Origin: an uncultured Alistipes sp.
Lineage (GTDB): Bacteria; Bacteroidota; Bacteroidia; Bacteroidales; Rikenellaceae
Length of the DNA stretch: 42,949 nt
Assembly: GCA_900553175.1 (NCBI GenBank)
Contig: USCH01000009.1
Location: forward strand, 1 to 42,949
Direction of reading: 5' to 3'
In this document: piece by piece, positions 25,972 through 34,418 of the stretch
Numbering within the stretch: the first letter of the stretch is position 1
How the letters are laid out: each line of letters opens with the position of its first letter
Notes under the pieces: model-generated
The model's database searches: none
What the model saw: only the letters and a program-made list of their open reading frames with translations
Told to the model about the DNA's origin: nothing
Program-made: the position numbers and the translations under genes

Positions 25972-27074
25972 TTCATCCAGCTTTCGTCGGTGGGATTATC
26001 GCGGAAGGCGAGCAGCCGCGCCTTGTCCTCCGGACGGATGTACCCCTCCTCGGCGGCCACTTCGACCAGCGCATCGAGGTTCGAAAGGCTGTGGTTCACC
26101 ACCCCGGCCTCGCGCAGGCGGTCGAGCCCCTTCCGCATGCCGTAGGTGAAGATCGACGCCACGCCCAGCACCTCGGCGCCCGCTTCGCGCAGCGCCTCGA
26201 CCACCTCGATGCACGATCCGGCCGTCGAAATGAGGTCCTCGATGACAACCACCTTCTGGCCCTTCTCCAACCGGCCCTCGATGCGGTTGCCGCGGCCGTG
26301 GTCCTTGGCACCCGAACGGACATAGCCCATCGGCAGGCCGAGCAGCGTGGCGGTGATGGCCGCATGGGCGATCCCGGCCGTGGAGGTTCCCATCAGCACC
26401 TCGGCCTCGGGAAAGCGGGTGCGCACGGTCTCGGCCAGACCCGCCTCGACGCGTTCGCGCACGCCGACCGCCGTCAGCGTCAGACGGTTGTCGCAATAGA
26501 TCGGGCTCTTGATGCCGCTGGCCCAGGTAAACGGCTGTTCGGGGCGCAGGAAGACCGCGCCGATGGACAGCAAATCTTTGGCAATTGATTTCTCCATGTT
26601 CGGTTTGTCGTTATCGTTTTTCAGTTTCATATACAGAATCGGAAAGGGTTCTCCCTGCTCGTCCCGTTCGCTGCGGCCGCACACGGCGAACCCCATGCGT
26701 TCGTAGAATCCCCGCGCCGCAGAATTCTGTTCGTTGACCGCTACCTCCGTCACGCCCAGGGCGAAAGCCCGGCGGACCAGAGCCGCCCCCACCCCGGCGC
26801 CGCGATGGCCGGGAGCGACGAACAGCATTTCGAGTTGCGATCCATCCACGCCCGCAAAAGCGACCGGAGCGCCCGACGCATCGCGCACGATCCACAGATC
26901 GGCCACCGTACGCAAGGCATGTGCGGCCTGCGGCCGGATGCGGCGGATGTCTTCCTCGTTCAGAAAGCCGTGCGTGGCCCGCACCGACGTCTCCCACACC
27001 CGCACGAGACGGCCGACGAGCGTTTCATCGCGCGACGGGCAGCGTTCCGGGACCCAAAAAGCGCAAGCCGTCAT
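25968..27074 (-). CDS. pyrE: GNAT acetyltransferase in frame with orotate phosphoribosyltransferase
   Basis: Single 368-aa open frame. Residues 1-150 are a GNAT domain with the acetyl-CoA loop VAPGHRGAGVGAALV (~87) and NEQNSAARGFYERMGF (~114). Residues 160-368 are a normal-length OPRTase (MEKSIAKDLLSIGAVFLRPEQPFTWASG, GTSTAGIAHAAI, PRPP loop VVVIEDLISTAGS), which joins orotate and PRPP to OMP. The link KLKNDNDKPN is encoded by an A-rich stretch that looks like a former intergenic leader, and M160 (ATG at 26597) is a credible internal start. So the cell may make a fusion, a free PyrE, or both. Overlaps pyrB by 4 nt and the glutaredoxin-like gene by 4 nt. Confidence 0.88.
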   Translation of the reverse strand: MTACAFWVPERCPSRDETLVGRLVRVWETSVRATHGFLNEEDIRRIRPQAAHALRTVADLWIVRDASGAPVAFAGVDGSQLEMLFVAPGHRGAGVGAALVRRAFALGVTEVAVNEQNSAARGFYERMGFAVCGRSERDEQGEPFPILYMKLKNDNDKPNMEKSIAKDLLSIGAVFLRPEQPFTWASGIKSPIYCDNRLTLTAVGVRERVEAGLAETVRTRFPEAEVLMGTSTAGIAHAAITATLLGLPMGYVRSGAKDHGRGNRIEGRLEKGQKVVVIEDLISTAGSCIEVVEALREAGAEVLGVASIFTYGMRKGLDRLREAGVVNHSLSNLDALVEVAAEEGYIRPEDKARLLAFRDNPTDESWMK

Positions 27075-27331
27075 TCCAAAGCCCGGCGCAGAATCCGCTC
27101 CACCTCGCCGGGGTAAACGGCCCCTTCGTGGACCTTCACGCCGTCGACATAGAAGGTCGGCACATAGTAGTAGTCGAACCGGTCGGCCACCTCGGGGTGT
27201 TCCGACTCTTCGATCATTTCGATGTCGACGGCCGCCAGGTCGGGACGTTCGGCCCGGGCCTCGTCGATGTAGCGCAGCGCCTTGCGGCAGAACGGGCAGC
27301 TTTTGAGGTAAAACAGTCTTACAGGCTTCAT
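27071..27331 (-). CDS. glutaredoxin/thioredoxin-like protein
   Basis: 86 aa with a thioredoxin-fold start MKPVRLFYLKSCPFCRKALRYIDEA: the CPFC pair (Cys12, Cys15) is a dithiol redox centre. The cis-Pro loop is YYYVPTFYVDGVKVHEG, as in glutaredoxin-like proteins. It has no signal peptide, so it acts in the cytosol. It sits inside the pyrimidine operon between pyrF and GNAT-pyrE, overlapping the latter by 4 nt (ATGA). No pathway enzyme here is known to need it. A redox link to the PyrB zinc cysteines or to the PyrDK iron-sulphur unit is possible but only inferred from position. Confidence 0.85.
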   Translation of the reverse strand: MKPVRLFYLKSCPFCRKALRYIDEARAERPDLAAVDIEMIEESEHPEVADRFDYYYVPTFYVDGVKVHEGAVYPGEVERILRRALE

Positions 27332-27401
27332 ATTTCAGTGAATAATTGATAGCGGATAACAGAGTTCCGACAAATCCTGTTCCCTATTAATTATTAACCA
27401 T

Positions 27402-28106
27402 TCATTTTACAAATTCCTCCACGCAGCGGCGATAGGCCGCCACGGGATCGACCGCCGCGGTGATGGGGCGCCCCACGACGATGAAGTCCGAACCGATTTC
27501 GCGGGCGCGGGCGGGCGTGGTGACGCGCACCTGATCGGCCGCTTCGCCGTCGGCGAAGCGTACGCCGGGGGTGACGGTCAGGAAGCCGGCACCGCACGCT
27601 TCGTGGACCATGCCGGCCTCCAGCGGCGAGCAGACCACGCCGTCCAACCCCGCCTCGCGGGCGTTGCAGGCATACTTCACGATGGTGTCGTTCATGGAGG
27701 CTCCGATGAGCAGCTCCCGCTGCATGCGCTCCTCGCTGGTGGAGGTGAGCTGCGTGACGGCGATCAGGAGGGGCCGCGAACCGTCCCCGCGCGTAAGGCC
27801 CTCGCGAGCGGCGCGCATCATCTCGACGGTTCCGGCGGCGTGGACGTTGCACATGTCCACGTCGAGCCGCGACAGGACGGCCATCGCCTTGCGCACCGTG
27901 TTGGGAATGTCGTGGAGCTTCAGATCGAGGAAGATGCGGTGGCCCCGGCGCTTGATTTCGCGCACGACGGCCGGGCCCTCGGCATAGAAGAGCTCCATGC
28001 CGATCTTCAGAAAGGGTTTGCGCGCTTCATTCTCGAAAAGGTCGAGGAACCGGAAAGTGTCGTCGGCCGACTTGAAGTCGCAGGCGATGATGACGTCTCT
28101 GTTCAT
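27402..28106 (-). CDS. pyrF: orotidine 5'-phosphate decarboxylase
   Basis: 234 aa. Decarboxylates OMP to UMP, the final step. TIM barrel with the catalytic array FLDLKLHDIPNTVRKA (Lys-Asp-x-Lys-x-x-Asp type), IIACDFKSADDTFRFL at the N-terminus, MCNVHAAGTVEMM, and the phosphate loop PGVRFADGEAADQVRVTTPARA plus FIVVGRPITAAVDPVAAYRRCVEE. This is the ~235-aa form common in Firmicutes and proteobacteria rather than the ~270-aa form I associate with Bacteroides, from memory only. It follows pyrD after 119 nt holding palindromic element C. A 70-nt AT-rich gap without clear signals separates it from the glutaredoxin-like gene. Confidence 0.95.
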   Translation of the reverse strand: MNRDVIIACDFKSADDTFRFLDLFENEARKPFLKIGMELFYAEGPAVVREIKRRGHRIFLDLKLHDIPNTVRKAMAVLSRLDVDMCNVHAAGTVEMMRAAREGLTRGDGSRPLLIAVTQLTSTSEERMQRELLIGASMNDTIVKYACNAREAGLDGVVCSPLEAGMVHEACGAGFLTVTPGVRFADGEAADQVRVTTPARAREIGSDFIVVGRPITAAVDPVAAYRRCVEEFVK

Positions 28107-28134
28107 TTCAAAAAAGTTTATTTTCGTTTCGAGT

Positions 28135-28213
28135 GCGGCTCCCGGAGCCGCGCGGACCGAAGCTCCCCCCCCGGCGGAGGCCCGCTATGCGTGCCCCGCA
28201 GGCTGCGTTCGGC
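28135..28213 (-). repeat. palindromic intergenic element, copy C
   Basis: Hairpin GCGGCTC-CCG-GAGCCGC (28135-28151; same stem as copy B, different loop), then GCGGACC (28152-28158), core GCGGAGGCCCGC (28174-28185) and CCCCGCAGGCTGCG (28195-28208). It lies between pyrD and pyrF. Confidence 0.75.
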
Positions 28214-28225
28214 CAAAAGTCGCTC

Positions 28226-29137
28226 TTATTCCACGATTCCTATTATATCTTCGAGCCGTTCGATGCCCAGCCGCTCCATCTCGGCGGGCAGCGCCTCGAC
28301 GATCTTCTTGCAGGCATAGGGATCGACCAGATTGGCGGCGCCGACCTCGACGGCCGTGGCGCCGGCCATCATCATTTCGATCACGTCGCGGGCCGACTGC
28401 ACGCCTCCGCACCCGATGACGGGCACTTTGCACGCCCGGGCCACCTGCCAGACCATCCGCACGGCCACGGGGAAGATCGCCGGGCCGGAAAAACCGCCCA
28501 TCGTGTTGGCGATGACGGGCCGGCGGCGGGCGATGTCGATGCGCATGCCCAGCAGCGTGTTGATGAGGCACAGACCGTCGGCCCCGGCCTCCTCGCACGC
28601 CCGGGCGATCGACACGATGTCCGTCACGTTGGGGCTCAGCTTGATGTATACCGGTTTGGTAGTCACGGCCTTGACGGCGCGCGTGACCTCGGCGGCCGCT
28701 TCGGGCGAGGTGCCGAACGACATGCCCCCGTGCCGCACGTTGGGGCACGAAACGTTGACCTCGATCAGCCCCACCTGCTCCTCGCGGTCGATCCGCTCGC
28801 AGCAGTAGGCGTACTCCTCGACCGAGAAGCCCGAAATGTTGGCGATGACGGGCTTGTGGAACACCTCGCGCAGGCGCGGCAGCTCCTCGGCGATGACGCG
28901 GTCGATGCCGGGGTTCTGCAACCCCACGGCGTTGATCATCCCCTCGCGGCACTCGGCGATGCGCGGCGTGGGGTTGCCGAAACGCGGCTCGCGCGTGGTG
29001 CCCTTGAACGCGAACGATCCGAGGATGTCCAGATCGTAGAACTCGCTCAGCTCGGCGCCGTAGCCGAACGTGCCGCTGGCCGGAATGACCGGGTTGTCCA
29101 ACCTCAACCCGGAAAGCAGGACGGAAGTGTCTGTCAT
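28226..29137 (-). CDS. pyrD: dihydroorotate dehydrogenase B, catalytic subunit
   Basis: 303 aa. FMN enzyme of the class 1B type, oxidising dihydroorotate to orotate. N-terminal LDNPVIPASGTFGYGAELSE, substrate loop NAVGLQNPGID, the catalytic-Cys block LIEVNVSCPNVRHGGMSFG, KLSPNVTDI, LINTLLGMRIDI (substrate Asn), GGFSGPAIFPVAVRMV and the FMN-phosphate region VPVIGCGGVQSARDVIEMMMAGATAVEVGAANL. Its partner PyrK is encoded just upstream, as expected for 1B enzymes that pass electrons to NAD. Flanked on both sides by palindromic elements (C and D). Confidence 0.97.
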   Translation of the reverse strand: MTDTSVLLSGLRLDNPVIPASGTFGYGAELSEFYDLDILGSFAFKGTTREPRFGNPTPRIAECREGMINAVGLQNPGIDRVIAEELPRLREVFHKPVIANISGFSVEEYAYCCERIDREEQVGLIEVNVSCPNVRHGGMSFGTSPEAAAEVTRAVKAVTTKPVYIKLSPNVTDIVSIARACEEAGADGLCLINTLLGMRIDIARRRPVIANTMGGFSGPAIFPVAVRMVWQVARACKVPVIGCGGVQSARDVIEMMMAGATAVEVGAANLVDPYACKKIVEALPAEMERLGIERLEDIIGIVE

Positions 29138-29171
29138 ATTTTTCTTCCCAAAAGTTTCTTCGTCGCTTTTG

Positions 29172-29243
29172 CTGCCGTCAGGCAGGCGGGCCGCAGCCTC
29201 GCCCCGCGGAGGCCCGCAAGCATCCCCCGCAGGCTGCGTCCGC
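29172..29243 (-). repeat. palindromic intergenic element, copy D
   Basis: Hairpin CTGCC-GTCA-GGCAG (29172-29185), directly followed by GCGGGCC (29186-29192), core GCGGAGGCCCGC (29206-29217) and CCCCGCAGGCTGCG. The hairpin sequence differs from copies A-C but remains fully paired. It lies between pyrK and pyrD. Confidence 0.75.
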
Positions 29244-29262
29244 CCTGCACTTGATTATCGGT

Positions 29263-30000
29263 TCACCAAAGTATCTCTTCTTTGCGCAGCACAGGGCCCT
29301 CCTTGCAGATGCGCTTGCCGCCCGTGAGCGTCCGGCACGAGCAGCCCATGCAGGCGCCGAAACCGCAGCCCATGCGCTCCTCGAACGACAGCTGGCCGTC
29401 GCACGCCGTGGCCTGCGACAAGGCCCGGAGCATCGGCAGCGGGCCGCAGGCATAGAAATAATCGAACGCGAGCCCCGCGAGGGCGTCGGTGACGAAGCCT
29501 TTCACCCCCCGGGAGCCGTCGGCCGTGGCGACCGTGACGGAACAGCCCAGCGCGCGGAACTCGTCGGCATAGAAGACCTCGGCGGCGGTGTTGAATCCCA
29601 GCACGGCCTGCACCGGTTTTCCGGCGGCGAGAAGTCTCTTCGCGAGGTTGTAGAGCGGCGGCACCCCCACCCCGCCGCCGACCAGCAGCGGCCTGCGGGC
29701 ATCGTTGTCCGTCGCGAAGCCGTTGCCCAGACCGGTCAAGAGGTCGAGCCGCTCGCCCGGCCGCATGCGGGACATCTGCGCCGTGCCCTCGCCCACTACT
29801 TTGTATATCAATACTATCGAGCGTTCATCGTAATCGCAGACCGAGATGGGGCGGCGCAGAAACCTGCCCTCCAGCGCGATGTTGACGAACTGTCCCGGCC
29901 GCACGATCCACTGCGTGTCGCCTTCGAGGCGCATGCGCCGCACCGCATCGGTCAGCGGCGCATTCTCCAGAATGGTGTAAATATCGTTCCTGTACATCAT
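29263..30000 (-). CDS. pyrK: dihydroorotate dehydrogenase B, electron-transfer subunit
   Basis: 245 aa. FAD/[2Fe-2S] reductase that carries electrons from PyrD to NAD. N-terminal ferredoxin-reductase-type FAD domain (RPGQFVNIALEGRFLRRPISVCDYD), NAD-binding middle (PLLVGGGVGVPPLYNLAKRL; YACGPLPMLRALS) and a C-terminal cysteine cluster MGCGFGACMGCSC plus a later Cys in KRICKEGPVL, giving the four ligands of the [2Fe-2S] centre. The ATG overlaps the carB stop (ATGA), indicating coupling. Normal length. Confidence 0.95.
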   Translation of the reverse strand: MMYRNDIYTILENAPLTDAVRRMRLEGDTQWIVRPGQFVNIALEGRFLRRPISVCDYDERSIVLIYKVVGEGTAQMSRMRPGERLDLLTGLGNGFATDNDARRPLLVGGGVGVPPLYNLAKRLLAAGKPVQAVLGFNTAAEVFYADEFRALGCSVTVATADGSRGVKGFVTDALAGLAFDYFYACGPLPMLRALSQATACDGQLSFEERMGCGFGACMGCSCRTLTGGKRICKEGPVLRKEEILW

Positions 30001-33000
30001 TGGGCGTCGATTGTCGAAACCCGGAGCGTGATCTCCTCGAGCACGTCGAGCAGCACGGCTACGGTCTCCAGCGCCGTGAAGACCGTCACGTTGTTCTCGA
30101 CGGCCGTGCGGCGGATTTCGTAGCCGTCGAGCCGCGTGTCGTGCTGGTTGATGTCGATCGTGTTGATGACATAGCTGACATGCCCCTGCCGCAGCGAGTC
30201 GATGATTTCGGAGCTGCCCTCGCTCAGCTTGCGGCGCGTGCGGGTGCGGATGCCGTGCCCGCGCAGGAATGCGGCCGTTCCGGTCGTGGCTTCGATGTTG
30301 AAGCCCAGTTCGTAGAAACGCCGCACGAGCGGCAAAGCCTTCTCCTTGTCGGGGTCGGCGATCGTCACGAAGATCGTCCCGTAGTTCGAGACGTTCATCC
30401 CCGTGGCCTGCAGCGCCTTGTAGAGGGCGCGGGTCAGCTTGTCGTCGTAGCCGATCGCCTCGCCCGTCGACTTCATTTCGGGCGAGAGGTAGGAGTCCAT
30501 GCCGCGGATCTTGGCGAACGAGAAAGCCGGGGCCTTGACGTACCAGCGCTTTTTCTCGGGGCCGCAGACCTCCGTGATGCCCAGCTCGCGCAGGCTCCTT
30601 CCGAGGATGACCTGCGTGGCGATGTGGGCCATCTGCACCCCCGTGGATTTCGAAAGGAAAGGCACGGTGCGCGACGAACGCGGATTGACCTCGATGACAT
30701 ACACCTCGTCGTTGCCGTCGAGAATGAACTGGATGTTGTAGAGCCCGACGATGCCGATGCGCAGGCCCAGCCGCACCGTATAGTCGACGATCTTGCGCTT
30801 GGCCTCCTCCGAGACGCTGAAGGTCGGATAGACGCTGATCGAGTCGCCCGAGTGGATGCCCGTGCGCTCGACATGCTCCATGATGCCGGGGATGAAGACG
30901 TCGCGGCCGTCGCAGATGGCGTCGACCTCCAGCTCCTTGCCCATGATGTAGCGGTCGACCAGCACGGGCTGGTCGACGTTGACTTCGACGGCCGTCTGGA
31001 GGTAATGGCGCAGGCGCTCCTCGTTCGACACGATCTGCATGGCGCGGCCGCCCAGCACGTAGCTCGGACGCACCAGCACGGGATAGCCGATGCGCGCCGC
31101 GGCGCGGACGCCGGCTTCGATGTCGGTCACGGCCTCGGCCTCGGGCTGGGGGATGCCCAGCTCCTCCATGATGCGCTCGAAGCAGCCGCGGTCCTCAGCG
31201 TTGCGGATCGCCTCGCAGTCGGTGCCGATGATCGGCACGCCGAGCGAGGCCAGAGGCTCGGCCAGGTTGATGGCCGTCTGTCCGCCCAGCGAGACGACGA
31301 TGGCCTTGGGCTTTTCCAGCCGGATGACGTTCATGACGTCCTCGACGGTCAGCGGTTCGAAGTAGAGCTTGTCGCTAGTGGTGTAGTCCGTCGAGACGGT
31401 CTCGGGGTTGTTGTTGACGATGATCGCCTCGTAGCCCGCCTCGCGGATCGACCAGATGGCATGGACGGTCGAATAGTCGAACTCCACGCCCTGGCCGATG
31501 CGGATCGGGCCCGAGCCGAGAACCACGATCTTTTCGCGGTCGCTGACGAGCGATTCGTTTTCGAGCTCGTAGGTGGAGTAGAAATAAGGCACGTAGGAGG
31601 AAAACTCGCTGGCGCACGTGTCGATCATCTTGTAGACCGGGAAGATGCCGTGCCGCTCGCGCAGGCGGTACATCTCCTGCTCCGAGAGACCCCACAGCTG
31701 ACCGATGTATTTGTCGCTCAGCCCCATGCGCTTGGCATCGCGCAGCGTCTCGACATCGAGCGGATGCGCCCGCACGACGCTCTCGAACTCGACGATGTTC
31801 TTGAACTTCTCCAGGAAGAAAAGGTCGATCTTGGTGTTGTTGTAGATCAGCACCAGGTCGATGCCGCGACGGATGAGCTGGGCGATGGCGTAAAGCCGGT
31901 CGTCGGTGCCCGCCTTGATGTAATCCAGCAGACGGTCGGTCGTCCAGTCGTCGAACTTCTTGTGATGGATGTGGCAGACGCCCGTTTCGAGCGACCGCAC
32001 GGCCTTCAGCAGCGACTCCTCGATGGTGCGGCCCACGGCCATCACCTCGCCCGTGGCCTTCATCTGGGTGCCCAACTGGTTGGAGGCGTCGGAGAACTTG
32101 TCGAACGGGAAGCGGGCGATCTTGGTCACCACGTAGTCGAGCGTCGGCTCGAACGAGGCGGGCGTGTTGGCGATGCGGATTTCGTCGAGCGTGAGGCCCA
32201 CGGCGATCTTGGCGCTCACGCGGGCGATGGGATAGCCCGACGCTTTCGAGGCGAGGGCCGACGAACGCGAAACGCGGGGATTGACCTCGATGAGGTAGTA
32301 TTTGAACGACAGCGGGTCCAGCGCGAACTGCACGTTGCAGCCCCCCTCGATCCGGAGCTCGCGGATGATTTTCAGCGCCGAATCGCGCAGCATCTGGTAT
32401 TCGCGGTTGGTGAGCGTCTGGCTCGGCGCCACGACGATCGAGTCGCCCGTATGGATGCCCACGGGGTCGATGTTCTCCATGTTGCAGATGGCGATGGCCG
32501 TGTCGTTCGAGTCGCGAATCACCTCGTACTCGATCTCCTTGTAGCCCTTGATGCTCTTCTCGATGAGGACCTGGTGCACGGGCGAGAGGGCCAGCGCGTT
32601 GCGCATCATCTCGCGCAGCTGCGCCTCGTCGTCGGCGAAGCCGCCGCCCGTGCCGCCCAGCGTGAAGGCCGGACGCAGCACCACGGGGTAGCCGATCCCG
32701 CGGGCGATCGCCGCCGCCTCGTCAGTCGACGAGGCCACCTCGGAGGGGAGCACCGGTTCGCCCAGCGACTGGCACAGCTCCTTGAAGAGCTCGCGGTCCT
32801 CGGCCCGTTCGATCGACTCGAACGACGTACCCAGGATTTCGACCTGGCATTCGGCCAGAATGCCCTTCTTGGCCAGCTGCACCGCCAGATTGAGCCCCGT
32901 CTGTCCGCCCAGGCCCGGCACGATGGCGTCGGGACGCTCGTAGCGGATGATCTTGGCCACGTATTCGAGCGTCAGCGGCTCCATGTAGACCTTGTCGGCG

Positions 33001-33179
33001 ATGTGGGTGTCGGTCATGATGGTGGCCGGGTTGGAGTTCACCAAAACCACCTCGTAGCCCTCCTCGCGCAAGGCCAGGCAGGCCTGCGTTCCGGCGTAGT
33101 CGAATTCGGCGGCCTGACCGATGACGATCGGACCCGAGCCGATGACCATCACTTTGCGTATGTCTTTTCTCTTAGGCAT
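29997..33179 (-). CDS. carB: carbamoyl phosphate synthase, large subunit
   Basis: 1060 aa. Makes carbamoyl phosphate from bicarbonate, ammonia (channelled from CarA) and two ATP. Two homologous ATP-grasp halves are evident: MVIGSGPIVIGQAAEFDYAGTQAC at the start and its repeat VVLGSGPIRIGQGVEFDYSTVHAI (~555). RPAFTLGGTGGGF and RPSYVLGGRAMQIV are the paired glycine loops. Each half ends in EVNPR(V/S)SRSS/SRT blocks. The C-terminal ~130 residues form the MGS-like allosteric domain (TGTAAFLRGHGIRTRTRRKLSEG) where UMP or IMP would bind in E. coli. The start overlaps carA by 8 nt. Confidence 0.97.
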   Translation of the reverse strand: MPKRKDIRKVMVIGSGPIVIGQAAEFDYAGTQACLALREEGYEVVLVNSNPATIMTDTHIADKVYMEPLTLEYVAKIIRYERPDAIVPGLGGQTGLNLAVQLAKKGILAECQVEILGTSFESIERAEDRELFKELCQSLGEPVLPSEVASSTDEAAAIARGIGYPVVLRPAFTLGGTGGGFADDEAQLREMMRNALALSPVHQVLIEKSIKGYKEIEYEVIRDSNDTAIAICNMENIDPVGIHTGDSIVVAPSQTLTNREYQMLRDSALKIIRELRIEGGCNVQFALDPLSFKYYLIEVNPRVSRSSALASKASGYPIARVSAKIAVGLTLDEIRIANTPASFEPTLDYVVTKIARFPFDKFSDASNQLGTQMKATGEVMAVGRTIEESLLKAVRSLETGVCHIHHKKFDDWTTDRLLDYIKAGTDDRLYAIAQLIRRGIDLVLIYNNTKIDLFFLEKFKNIVEFESVVRAHPLDVETLRDAKRMGLSDKYIGQLWGLSEQEMYRLRERHGIFPVYKMIDTCASEFSSYVPYFYSTYELENESLVSDREKIVVLGSGPIRIGQGVEFDYSTVHAIWSIREAGYEAIIVNNNPETVSTDYTTSDKLYFEPLTVEDVMNVIRLEKPKAIVVSLGGQTAINLAEPLASLGVPIIGTDCEAIRNAEDRGCFERIMEELGIPQPEAEAVTDIEAGVRAAARIGYPVLVRPSYVLGGRAMQIVSNEERLRHYLQTAVEVNVDQPVLVDRYIMGKELEVDAICDGRDVFIPGIMEHVERTGIHSGDSISVYPTFSVSEEAKRKIVDYTVRLGLRIGIVGLYNIQFILDGNDEVYVIEVNPRSSRTVPFLSKSTGVQMAHIATQVILGRSLRELGITEVCGPEKKRWYVKAPAFSFAKIRGMDSYLSPEMKSTGEAIGYDDKLTRALYKALQATGMNVSNYGTIFVTIADPDKEKALPLVRRFYELGFNIEATTGTAAFLRGHGIRTRTRRKLSEGSSEIIDSLRQGHVSYVINTIDINQHDTRLDGYEIRRTAVENNVTVFTALETVAVLLDVLEEITLRVSTIDAQ

Positions 33180-34263
33180 TTTTGTGCTCCTCCATCATTT
33201 TAATGAACTTGTCGAACAAATAGATGCTGTCCTGCGGCCCCGGCGCGCTCTCGGGATGGTACTGCACCGAGAAGACCCGCTCCTCGGCGCACTCCACGCC
33301 CTCGGCCGTGCCGTCCAGCAGGTTGACGTGCGTCAGCCGCAGAGGGGTGTTCTTCAGCGATTCGATGTCGACGGCATAGCTGTGGTTCTGACTCGTGATC
33401 TCGATTTTGCCCGTGTCGAGGCACTTGACAGGATGGTTTCCGCCGCGGTGTCCGAAGCGCATCTTGAAGGTTTTGGCCCCGTAGGCCAGCGCCACCATCT
33501 GGTGGCCCATGCAGATGCCGAAGATCGGCAGTCGGCCCCGGAGCGCCCGCACCTTCTCGATCACGGGTCCGACATCCGTCGGGTCGCCCGGGCCGTTGGA
33601 GAGGAAGATGCCGTCGGGGCGGAACGCCAGAATCTCCTCGACCGAGGCGTCGTAGGGAACCACCGTGACGTTGCAGCCCTTGGCGTTGAGACAGCGGATG
33701 ATGTTGTACTTGATGCCGCAGTCGACGGCCACCACGTCGTAGCGGTGGTTGGGCGTGCGCGAGAACCAGCGCTTCTTGCAACTCACGCGGGCCACCATGT
33801 CGTGGGGCAGCTCGTAGGCCCGGATGCGCGCCAGAGCCTCGTCGAGAGGCAGGGAGGCATCGGCGATCATCACCTTCTGGCTCCCCTCGTCGCGGATGAT
33901 CCGGGTGAGCGTGCGGGTGTCGATGCCCGAAATGCCGGGAATGTCCAGCTCCTCGAACACCTCGTGGAGCGTCCGCGTGTAACGGAAGTTCGACGGGATG
34001 TCGTTGTACTCGCGGACGATCATGCCGCCGATGGTCGGGAACTTGGTCTCGTAGTCCTCCTCGGCGGTGCCGTAGTTGCCGATCAGGGGGTAGGTCATGA
34101 CCACCGTCTGGTCGGTGTACGACGGATCGGAGACGATCTCCTGATAGCCGACCATCGAGGTGTTGAAGACGATCTCGTTGATCGTCTCGCGGTCGGCACC
34201 GAAACCGTAACCGTAAAACTCACGGCCGTTTTCGAGTACGATTTTCTTGGTGTAGGGTTTCAT
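33172..34263 (-). CDS. carA: carbamoyl phosphate synthase, small (glutaminase) subunit
   Basis: 363 aa. Hydrolyses glutamine and feeds ammonia to CarB. N-terminal small domain KKIVLENGREFYGYGFGADRETINEIVFNTSMVGYQEIVSDPSY, then a class-I glutaminase with FLSNGPGDPTD, the nucleophile elbow IFGICMGHQMVALAYGAKTFKMRFGHRGGNHPV, QNHSYAV and SVQYHPESAPGPQD. I start at MKPYTKK (34263), the family start. The longer upstream frame is basic, low-complexity and lies in the AT/GC-variable spacer. Separated from pyrC by 148 nt that hold an AT-rich inverted repeat. Confidence 0.96.
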   Translation of the reverse strand: MKPYTKKIVLENGREFYGYGFGADRETINEIVFNTSMVGYQEIVSDPSYTDQTVVMTYPLIGNYGTAEEDYETKFPTIGGMIVREYNDIPSNFRYTRTLHEVFEELDIPGISGIDTRTLTRIIRDEGSQKVMIADASLPLDEALARIRAYELPHDMVARVSCKKRWFSRTPNHRYDVVAVDCGIKYNIIRCLNAKGCNVTVVPYDASVEEILAFRPDGIFLSNGPGDPTDVGPVIEKVRALRGRLPIFGICMGHQMVALAYGAKTFKMRFGHRGGNHPVKCLDTGKIEITSQNHSYAVDIESLKNTPLRLTHVNLLDGTAEGVECAEERVFSVQYHPESAPGPQDSIYLFDKFIKMMEEHKNA

Positions 34264-34344
34264 ATCGTTTTGCTCTCTTTCGTCATCTCTTCGTTTTCGG
34301 CTTCTCTTTTCCGCATCTTGCCTCCGCTCCTCGCGGAAGCGAAA

Positions 34345-34418
34345 CAATTAAAAATGAAAAATTAAAAATGATTCCCGAAGCCGCAGTCCAATGATTTTTA
34401 ATTCTTCATTCTTAATTT
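34345..34418. repeat. AT-rich inverted repeat between pyrC and carA
   Basis: Left arm 34345-34372 and right arm 34391-34418 are inverted copies (about 24 of 27 positions pair), separated by 18 nt. The right arm begins inside the pyrC stop codon. The sequence is the same family as 17089-17124. It could form a long weak RNA hairpin between pyrC and carA. Confidence 0.65.
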
